NCBI GenBank assembly: GCA_028641055.1
Contig: CM054060.1
Location: 55,020,292-55,084,291, forward strand
Length of the DNA stretch: 64,000 nucleotides
Origin: Alopecurus myosuroides
Taxonomy: Eukaryota; Streptophyta; Magnoliopsida; Poales; Poaceae
Direction: 5' to 3'
Below the pieces are notes generated by a model that saw only the letters and a list, made by a program, of their open reading frames with translations, was not told the DNA's origin and made no database searches. Made by a program: the position numbers and the translations under genes. Shown here piece by piece: positions 56,701 to 64,000 of the stretch. Within the stretch, counting starts at the first letter, position 1; every line of letters starts with the position of its first letter.

Positions 56701-56844
56701 TCCTCTGTCAATTCCCTGACATCCGGGTATGTTGGAGTGGTTTCATCATCCTCTCTTTCCTCATCTAGCGGACGTGTTTTAGGGCTTTCCTGACTTTCGG
56801 CATCTGTGTATTCAGCCGGTTTTGCCATAAGTACTTCGTGGAAT
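53781..56844 (-). pseudogene. R2 gag-protease, broken and cut by R3
   Basis: Parallel to 38143-41361 of R1, but in at least six frames: protease MDGGSSINIMYLDTLKHL (54301-54540), gag core FTQHFQGTYKRHN and QFEDEPYVDFISRW (54855-55301), charged RRERSRTLPRNTERH region (55443-56054), and N-terminal part to 56844, where R3 is inserted. The protease-RT linker ends at TAG 53783-53781, at the same codon as the TAG in R1. Confidence 0.92.
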
Positions 56845-58375
56845 TGATACGTGCATTTTATATCATCAATTATACCCTCCATATAGGCATTATTGGGATG
56901 TTTTATCAATCTTATGTCATTGTTTTGCATGTTTTAGATGATTTTATGGCACTTTCCTACAAAGTCCCTATTTTTGGTATTCAATTTCTGGGTGTCAGAA
57001 AACACCTGTTTTCAAGTTTTTGATGTTTTAGGAGCTACAGGTATCCAAATTGCGAAAGGAAAGAAACCCTGTCAGTTTTTCTTCGGGAGAAAGGCCGTGG
57101 GCACAAGACACAAAGGAGGAGGGCCAGGAGGCCCAAAAGGGGGTAGCCCACGCGGCCAGATTCCCTGGCCGCGTGTGGGGCCCCCAAATGGGCCCACAAC
57201 ACCTCCTCCCCAAGGTCTTTTGCTGACGACTCCGTCTTCCCCGAAAACGAACACCCTAATTTTCCCGAGACGAGACGGAGCCGCCAGGGCGGCGAAACTC
57301 TCGAAACTCTCCGCGGGGGAGACAGATCCTGCTGCTCTGGAGCTCCGGAGAAGGGGGAAATCATCCCCATCTTCATCCCCATCTCCTCCTTGGCGTGGGA
57401 GGAGGCATCTCCATCACCATCCTCACCAGCACCTGCATCTCCACCATTACCATCACCGTGATCCACTCCGTTCCCCCTCATAGTTTGATCATTGCTACAT
57501 CCTAGATACGTGTTATTGTACTCCGTTGCATGTTTGGGATTGAGTACTTGTCATTATTTGGTGGTGGATCCATTGTTTCAGATTGTGTTGTACCACATAT
57601 GTCACCATACATGATCATGTTTGCACGTTGTGAGTAGTTCCCGCATGTTCCTGAGGGCATAGGATGAATTGGCAATGATTTGTTACATGAGATGAGTTGT
57701 TATTTGGTCTAGTATTTATCTTTTATGTGATTCTATGATGGTGTTGTACGAACATCGACTGTACAACACTTCACCTACATGGGCTCATAGGATAACTCCG
57801 TAGTGTAGTGACGTGATGATGTCTTTAGGTGACAGGAACTTGAGACAGAGTCATTGAATTGCATTATGAGGGTACTTGTATCGGGGACCTTAGAGCATAA
57901 GGCTATGGTGGGACATCATGTCTTAATAATTCTCGTGCTGTCATTTAATTGGCCACGTGATCCATCATAAGGGGTGATAGTTTATTTATTTAGCTATTCC
58001 TATTTGTGGCTCCGTCCGAAGAAGATTAAAACTAGACAACATATACAAACATGTTATGCAATGAATCACTATGCCAGCTAAATCCGTGCAGCCCTCGGGA
58101 ACGTTTTCCACATATAAGACACAAACACACACTTGAGCTTGTCCTCTTGCGCATTAGAGGATTGGGCTTTGTCTCTCATTGAGACCTACTACTTGCTGCA
58201 ATTTACTTTCCGCATTTTACTTTACTTGCACTACACAATTAAAACACAAAAACACCTATTGCTTTTATTATTCCTTTGCTATTCTACTTACCAGTTCCTT
58301 CTGCTCCTCGTGGGTTCGACAATCTTTCTAATTCGAAAAGTACTACAATTGATCTCCTGCACTTGGGAGCCATCA
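56845..58375 (+). repeat. R3 left LTR
   Basis: Boundaries set by the break in R2's gag on the left and by CATCA plus the primer site on the right. Around 57148-57177 it carries cacgcggccagattccctgg, an inverted-repeat motif found again at about 63315-63344. Confidence 0.88.
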
Positions 58376-58386
58376 ATATACTTTTC

Positions 58387-58404
58387 TGGCGCCGTTGCCG
58401 GGGA
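58387..58404 (+). other. R3 primer-binding site, tRNA-Asp
   Basis: tggcgccgttgccgggga, identical to the site in R4 and exactly complementary to tRNA-Asp. Confidence 0.95.
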
Positions 58405-58440
58405 GCGTAGCGCTATTGATAAGAAGTTTGGTAAGGAAAC

Positions 58441-60325
58441 TTGAAAGCTGAATTTTACTTGCTGTTGCATCCTGTTATTATTATGGATTTTATGAGAGAT
58501 GCTTCGCTGAAACTTGCTTTATATGAGAGTGCTTATGCTATTAAACCTAAAGTTGTTAAAAAAGCACCTCATGATGATGGTTATATTATTCCCCTTGAAT
58601 TTGTTAAAGCTGTTAGGAATGAGTATTTTGCAGGGGATGGAACAAAGGCTGCAAGTGATCACATACGGGCTATTGAGGATATATGTGGGCTAATTAGGCT
58701 CAAGGCTATTTCCGAGGAGTAGGTAAAATGCAAGTTATTGTACCAGTCCTTAACTAGTGATGCTCGAAAATGGTATATGTCCGTGGATGAAGAAATTACA
58801 CATAATTGGGATACTTTTATGAAGGTTTTCTTTCTTAAATATTTTACTCCTAAAGAGGCTTATGAGAACCGTTGCTTTATATTTAATTTTTGGCCACACC
58901 TTGGAGAGAGTATTACTCAAGCTTGGGGGAGGCTTAAGGACCTCCTTCGTAAGAATCCTTGTCATGATCTGACAAATAAACTTATATTGATAAACTTTTA
59001 TGTGAGACTACCTGATAGGCTAAAGCAATATTTGGATGGTTCATCTGGTGGAAGCTTTACAAATAATACTGCAGAAGAAGCTTGGAATTTATTGGAAATT
59101 ATTTTGAAGAACTCTGAATATTGGGACCTAGACAAAGGTAATGAAGCTTATTTTGATTATGGATATTCATGTGTAGAAAGTTTCTCTAGTTCTATTTTGT
59201 TCAAGAATGTTATTAAAGATTTTGGTCTTGATCCATATGTTGCAATTGAAATAGCTAAGAAATTTGCTGAGCACATTCGAATTCCTAAAAGTGGCTTTGA
59301 TTATTATGTTGAACCTGTTAAATCTTCTATTGTTGTCCCTAAATTTATTAAAGAAACACCAGTGTCATCTGTAGTAATAGAAGAATATATTGAACCACCT
59401 CCCTATCCTGAAAAAGTTAAAGAGAATTTGCTTATTGTTGTTGCTGACAAAAGTAGAAAGAGATGTTCTCAACCTAAAGAACAGGTGGAAGTCAAGAACC
59501 AAGTCTCTATTATTAAGAAATTAAATGAAGAAGATCATGTTGATGTTTATTTATGTGAAGATGCTACCAATGTTATTAAAGGGAATTCATCCAAAGTTGG
59601 TAAGCCAATTATATCATGCTCTATTGGGACTTCTTGTTATCATGGTTTATGTGATATTGGAGCAAGCATTAGTGTCATTCCATATTCTCTCTATCATGAA
59701 ATTAAGCCTGATATTGATCCTATCACCATGGAAGAAACATGTATGACCATTCAACTTGCTAATAAAGATTATATTAGTCCCTTTGGAATTGTTAGAGATG
59801 TTGAAGTATTGGCAGGGAAAATAAAATATCCTACTGATTTTATTGTGCTTGGTTGTCCACAAGATTCTTTCTGTCCTATTATATTTGGTAGACCTTTCTT
59901 ACATACTGTTGGTGCTGAAATTGATTTGCCTAGAGAAAGGGTGTTTATTGAATGTGCTGGAGAGAAACTTGAATTTAATTTTTCTAAATTTGCTGATAAA
60001 CCTGCTAAGAAAGAACCAAAATCTAAAGATATAATTGAAACTCTTGCTCATATAGCTGTAGCTTCATCAGACGTGGTGGAACATTATATGCTTAATCAGG
60101 AAGAGCCATTTAATGATGCAGAAAAAGAAGCTTTAGAACAAATATTATGGCAGCAACCTCCACAATTACAATTGCATATCCCACCTGATAATCTAGGAGT
60201 ACTCCCACCTCCTAAAGGAGATCCTAGTTTTGAATTAAAGCCTTTGCCTGAAAATCTGAAATATCCATACTTGGATAAGAAAAATATATATCCTGTTATT
60301 ATTAGTGCTACCTTTCAGCTGAGGA
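58441..60325 (+). pseudogene. R3 gag-protease
   Basis: One frame with a single TAG at 58720-58722 early in gag; the more likely start is the Met at 58483. Gag: ISEE, stop, KCKLLYQSLTSDARKWYMS, WDTFMKVFFLKYFTP, GRLKDLLRKNPCHDL, LDGSSGGSFTN. A long linker is followed by the protease: GLCDIGASISVIPYSLYHE (DIGAS active site, codons near 59650), CPIIFGRPFLHTVGAEIDL. After LPENLKYPYLD a frameshift at about 60315 leads into the RT frame. Confidence 0.93.
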
Positions 60326-61640
60326 AGAGAAATTACTTGATGTGCTTAAAGCCCACCGTAAGGCTATTGGTTATTCTCTTGATGATCTTAAGGGCATAAT
60401 TCCAGCTCTATGTATGCATAAAATTAATTTGGAAGAAGATGCTAAACCTGTTGTTGATTTCCAACGCCGTCTACATCCAAAAATGAAGGAAGTGGTAAGA
60501 AAAGAGGTAATTCGACTCATAGAGGCTGGTATTATTTATCCTATAGCTGGTAGTAAATGGGTTAGTCCTGTTCATTGTGTTCCTAAGAAAGGTGGAATTA
60601 CTGTGGTTCCTAATAAAGATGATGAACTTGGTGCTCAACGTACTGTTGTTGGTTATAGAATGTGCATTGATTATAGAAAATTAAATAAAGCAACTCGTAA
60701 GGACCATTATCCATTGCCCTTTATTGATCAAATGCTAGAGAGATTATCTAAACATTCTCACTTTTGTTATTTAGATGGGTATTCAGGCTTCTCTCAAATT
60801 CCAGTTCATAGTGATGATCAGGAAAAGACCACTTTTACTTGCCCATATGGTACATTTGCTTATAGGAGAATGCCTTTTGGTTTATGTAATGCGCCTGCTA
60901 CTTTCAGAGATGCATGAATGCTATATTTGCTGATTATATTGAAAAGATAGTGGAAGTCTTTATGGATGATTTTTCGGTGTATGGTACTTTTTTCGATAAT
61001 TGCTTGTTCAATCTTAACAAAGTTTTGCAGCATTGTGAAGACCAACACCTTGTTCTTAATTGGGATAAGTGTCACTTTATGGTAACAGAGGGAATTGTTC
61101 TTGTGCATCGTATTTCTGGAAGAGGAATAGAAGTTGACCCAGAAAAAATTGAAGCTATTGAGAAATTACCATATCCAAGAGACATCAAAGGTATAAGAAG
61201 TTTTCTCGGTCATGCAGGTTTTTATCGTAGGTTCATTAAAGATTTCTCTAAAATATCAAAGCCTCTAACCAATCTTTTGCAAAAGGATGTTTCATTTTCT
61301 TTTAATGATGATTGCATAGAATCCTTTAATGTTTTAAAGAAAGCCTTAATAACTGCACCTATTATTCAACCTCCTGATTGGAACTTGCCCTTTGAAATTA
61401 TGTGTGATGCTAGTGATTATGCAGTTGGATCTGTTTTAGGCCAAAGGGTTGATAGAAATTGAATGTTATTTACTATGCTAGTAAAACACTAGATGGTGCT
61501 CAAAGAAATTATGCTACAACCGAAAAAGAATTTTTAGCGGTAATATTTGCATGTGATAAATTTAGATCTTACACAACTGATTCAAAAGTCACTGTGCACT
61601 CTGATCATTCTCCTATTAAATAGTTGATGAATAAGAAAGA
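60326..61640 (+). pseudogene. R3 reverse transcriptase and RNase H
   Basis: RT: VIRLIEAGIIYPIAGSKWVS, GYRMCIDYRKLNKATRKDHY, MPFGLCNAPATF, then a 1-base deletion at about 60905, NAIFADYIEKIVEVFMDDF (FMDD catalytic), FLGHAGFYRRFIKDFSKISK. RNase H: FEIMCDASDYAVGSVLGQ, frameshift at about 61455, YYASKTLDGAQRNYATTEKE, KVTVHSDHSPIK, then TAG at 61621-61623. A single RNase H, unlike R2. Confidence 0.93.
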
Positions 61641-63064
61641 TGCTAAGCCTAGGCTAATAAGATGGGTACTTTTGTTGCAAGAATTTGATTTACACATAGT
61701 AGATAGGAAAGGAGAAGATAATCCGGTAGCTGATCATCTTTCTAGAATGGAAAATATACCTGATGATCCTATTCCTATTAATGATAGTTTTGCTAATGAA
61801 CAACTTGCCCTTGTTAGTGTTTCTAGTGCTAAAGTTGCATCTCCTTGGTTTGCTAATTATGCAAATTTTATTGTTGGGAAAGTTATGCCACCACAATTTA
61901 CTTACCAGCAAAGAAAGAAATTCTTTTATGACCTTAGACATTATTTTTGGGATGATCCATTCTTGTATAAGAAAAGTGTTGATGGCATTATTAGAGGTTG
62001 TGTACCTGAGCATGAACAGCAGGCTATTATAAGAGATTGTCATGACAGTCCCTATGGAGGACATCATGCAGGAGATCGTACTGCAGCAAAGGTATTACAA
62101 TGTGGTTTTTATTGGCCTACTCTATTCAAGGATTGTGCTGAATATATTAAAACTTGTGATAAATGTCGAAGAGTAGGAAACATTGGTAGAAGGAATGAAA
62201 TGCCTATGAACTATACATTACCACTTGAACCATTTGATGTGTGGGGTTTTGACTTTATGGGACCATTTCCTGCATCTAGTACAAAACATACTCACATTTT
62301 GGTTGCTGTTGATTATGTTACAAAATGGGTAGAAGCAATTCCTACTAAGAGTGCAGACCATGCCACAGCCATGCAAATGCTTAAAGAAATTACTTTCCCT
62401 AGATTTGGTGTTCCTAGATTTTTAATTACTGATGGTGGATCTCATTTTATGCATGGTGTTCTTAGAAAAACATTGGCAAAATATAATGTTAATCATAGAA
62501 TTGCATCACCCTATCATCTTCAAACTAGTGGACAAGTTGAATTAAGTAATAGGGAAATTAAACTTATTTTTAGAGAAAACAGTAAACAGAGCTAGATCTG
62601 ATTGGCCACTTAAAATTAATGATGCATTGTGGGCTTATAGAACTGCTTATAAAAATCCTATGGGTATGTCTCCTTATAAAATGGTTTATGGAAAAGCATG
62701 TCATTTACCCGTTGAATTAGAACATAAAGCTAGATGGGATATTAAGAAATTAAATTTTGATTTAAAAACCGCGGGGGAGAAGAGATTGCTTGACCTAAAT
62801 CTATTAGATGAATGGAGGAATGAAGCATATGAAAGTTCAAAATTGTTTAAAGAGAAAGTTAAAATTTGGCATGAAAAGAAAATTAAAAGAAAGGAATTTA
62901 AAGTAGGTGATCAAGTCCTATTGTACAACTCTCGTTTTAAGTTTTCTGCAGGGAAATTAGCTTCAAAATGGCAGGGTCCATTGGTAGTACAGGAGGTATA
63001 CCGTTCGGGGGCCATCCGTCTTCACGGTGATATGAAAGGTAAACCTCATGTGGTCAATGGATAA
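61624..63064 (+). pseudogene. R3 integrase
   Basis: Begins [20 protein letters not shown]. The zinc-binding HHCC region ([12 protein letters not shown] ... CDKCRRVGN) is followed by the core: [12 protein letters not shown] (D), [14 protein letters not shown] (D), [12 protein letters not shown] (E). A frameshift at about 62580 then leads into LWAYRTAYKNPMGMSPYKMV and a C-terminal domain FKVGDQVLLYNSRFKFSAGK, KWQGPLVVQEVYRSGAIRL. Stop at 63062. All catalytic residues are kept. Confidence 0.93.
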
Positions 63065-63509
63065 CGCCTAAAACATTATATTGCAGGAAAGAGCTTCATA
63101 GGAACCATCGAGGAGATAAAGTTAATGACACCTGAGGAGGTAATTGTAAGGGATCCTGCAGTTTCAGAAACCCAAATTCAATAATTTACAATTATTGTGT
63201 TTGGAAGTTTCTCGGAATTGCGTGAAAACTTACGGAACTCAATTTTTATGGAAATTAACGTGTGGGACAAGAAAATTGGAAGGAATTGGACCTCGAGGGG
63301 GAAAAGAGGACCCCACACGCGGCCAGATTCCTTGGCCGCGTGGAGGTACCCCTTTTCCACCTCGGAGTCCCGTTCCGTCTCGTTTTCGACTCCGACACTT
63401 CGTCTTACCCTAAAACCCGTCAATATATACCCCTTTTGTCGATCTAATCCCGCACCGAGAGTTCTCGCGCGATCTTTGTTTCTGCTATTTCTGTCTGCAG
63501 GGTTTAGCC
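63065..63509 (+). other. R3 spacer with promoter-like and splice-acceptor-like features
   Basis: After integrase comes a change to GC-rich sequence. It holds cacgcggccagattccttgg and its inverted partner (63315-63344, also in the LTR), a TATA-like tatatacc at 63424-63431, and ttctgtctgcag ending at 63500, a good acceptor 9 bases before the ATG at 63510. Confidence 0.5.
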
Positions 63510-64000
63510 ATGTCAAGCTCCGGATCCAACCTAGGGGGGGAAGATCCACCCAAGGGAGGCATTGTGAACCATTACCTGAACTCCGTGATGACCCCCATGA
63601 AAACCCTGACCTTGAAGGATGGTGTGTTTCTCATGGAGGAGGTGAAGGCTCCCAAGACCGAAGGCACGCTGGAGGAGAGGCTGGAGGCTCTGGAACAAAC
63701 AGTTTTCAGGTATAACTCTATTGTTGAACGCAGCCTTGATGCCCACCACTTCATGAATCTGGAGCTGGAGAAGAAGATAGAGGAGTACGAGGAGAGGATC
63801 AAGGACCTGGGACTAGGTATCTGCGTGTCATATTAGAGATGGATAGGTACCAAGCTCCGATGTGGGACATGGAGAACCAGAACTGTGAGTATGAAGAACG
63901 TTTCAAGAAGATTGCAGAAGCTGCCACTCTCAGGTACAATGATCCACCCATGTCCTTCCATACTGGAAGGCCTTTTCCATGGAAGTAGGAAGAGTGGAAG
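63510..64000 (+). CDS. R3 downstream reading frame (third ORF), partial
   Basis: Frame MSSSGSNLGGEDPPKGGIVN ... ends at 63836. The coding-like reading then appears to continue in another frame (EMDRYQAPMWDMENQNCEYE, FKKIAEAATLRYNDPPM), so there is either a frameshift or an intron (ggtatct at about 63815). The visible protein is acidic with a coiled-coil stretch (EERLEALEQTV ... LELEKKIEEYEERIKDL). Codon use is GC-rich, unlike the AT-rich gag-pol. Athila-type elements often have an env-like third ORF in this place, expressed by splicing. I see no transmembrane segment here, so captured host sequence is an alternative. Confidence 0.45.

Larger units (their letters stand above)
45697..56844 (-). 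mobile_element. R2: second Tat-lineage retrotransposon, same family as R1
   Basis: Starts with a 549-bp LTR (45697-46245) similar to the R1 LTRs. Coding direction is minus, so this is its 3' LTR. Inward come the plus-strand accessory gene (46815-49941), then on the minus strand integrase, RNase H, RT, protease and gag, cut at 56844 by R3. Its 5' LTR must lie to the right of R3, outside the window. Unlike R1 it keeps the whole pol order but has many frameshifts and stops, so it is older or more decayed. Confidence 0.93.
56845..64000 (+). mobile_element. R3: Athila-clade Ty3/gypsy retrotransposon, runs off the window
   Basis: Inserted in R2's gag at GGAAT (56840-56844, presumed left target duplication). 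Left LTR 56845-58375 (1531 bp, TGATACGTGCATTTT ... GGGAGCCATCA), tRNA-Asp primer site 58387-58404, gag-protease, RT, RNase H, integrase in order to 63064, then a GC-rich region with a further reading frame from 63510. The RT signature YSGFSQIPVH...EKTTFTCPYGTFAYRRMPFGLCNAPATF is that of the Athila clade. The right LTR is outside the window. Several frameshifts and stops, so not active as it stands. Confidence 0.93.

Noticed and set aside
58387..58404. tRNA-like sequence
   Set aside because: It is only the complement of the last 18 bases of tRNA-Asp, the primer site of the retrotransposon, with no cloverleaf around it. The same holds at 20922-20939 and 43004-43021.
61690..62067. Minus-strand 125-residue frame in R3
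   Set aside because: Antisense shadow of integrase; unlike R1/R2 it has no splice sites, promoter or second copy to support it.
1..64000. CRISPR arrays, bacterial operons, phage genes
   Set aside because: No spaced short palindromic repeats and no prokaryotic gene organisation; everything recognised is plant nuclear.

Overview
This is a window of plant nuclear DNA, almost certainly from a Pooideae/Triticeae-type grass (wheat, barley or a relative). The case rests on four things: nested Ty3/gypsy retrotransposons with TG...CA LTRs and 5-bp target duplications; MITEs with the CTCCCTCCGTCC Stowaway terminus typical of these genomes; a PIF/Harbinger transposon; and GC-rich first exons with GT-AG introns in the only clear host gene. 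There are no bacterial operons, CRISPR arrays or tRNA/rRNA genes. The species cannot be fixed by eye.

Left third (1-30617): about 5.6 kb is present twice in direct orientation. Copy A is about 1745-7440. Copy B is 18690-19514 plus 25942-30617, split by a complete LTR retrotransposon (19515-25936, flanked by AAGAC). Each copy carries one two-exon F-box/LRR gene. Copy B's reads through (27434-29434, 367 aa); copy A's has the same exon 1 protein but a 1-base insertion in exon 2 and is probably a pseudogene. About 11 kb of DNA-transposon and relic sequence lies between the copies: a Stowaway MITE, a tandem MITE-like element, a 784-bp non-autonomous hAT with a perfect 8-bp duplication, a PIF/Harbinger element with a complete DDE transposase, a decayed second PIF transposase, and a decayed Copia pol.

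Right two thirds (30618-64000): retrotransposons nested in retrotransposons. An Athila-like, tRNA-Asp-primed element (here R4) begins at 30618 in the tail of copy B; its left LTR is rearranged, with an inverted duplication and filler DNA. R4 was invaded by R1 (32305-42148, complete, duplication GAAGT) and by R2 (from 45697). R2's gag was invaded by R3 (from 56845), an Athila-clade element that runs off the window. R1 and R2 are the same family, tRNA-Lys primed and coded on the minus strand; R2 shows the double RNase H of the Tat lineage.

The most interesting content is in R1 and R2. Each has, on the strand opposite gag-pol and between pol and the 3' LTR, a six-exon gene with its own TATA box, conserved splice sites, a nuclear-localisation-like basic patch, a coiled coil and a region resembling the 'putative gypsy type transposon' family (PF04195). 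The exon structure of the two copies agrees almost base for base, although each copy is now broken by different mutations. This looks like an accessory gene under its own promoter, comparable to the antisense gene known from maize Grande. The copies also differ by a 138-bp GT...AG segment and share an in-frame UAG between protease and reverse transcriptase.
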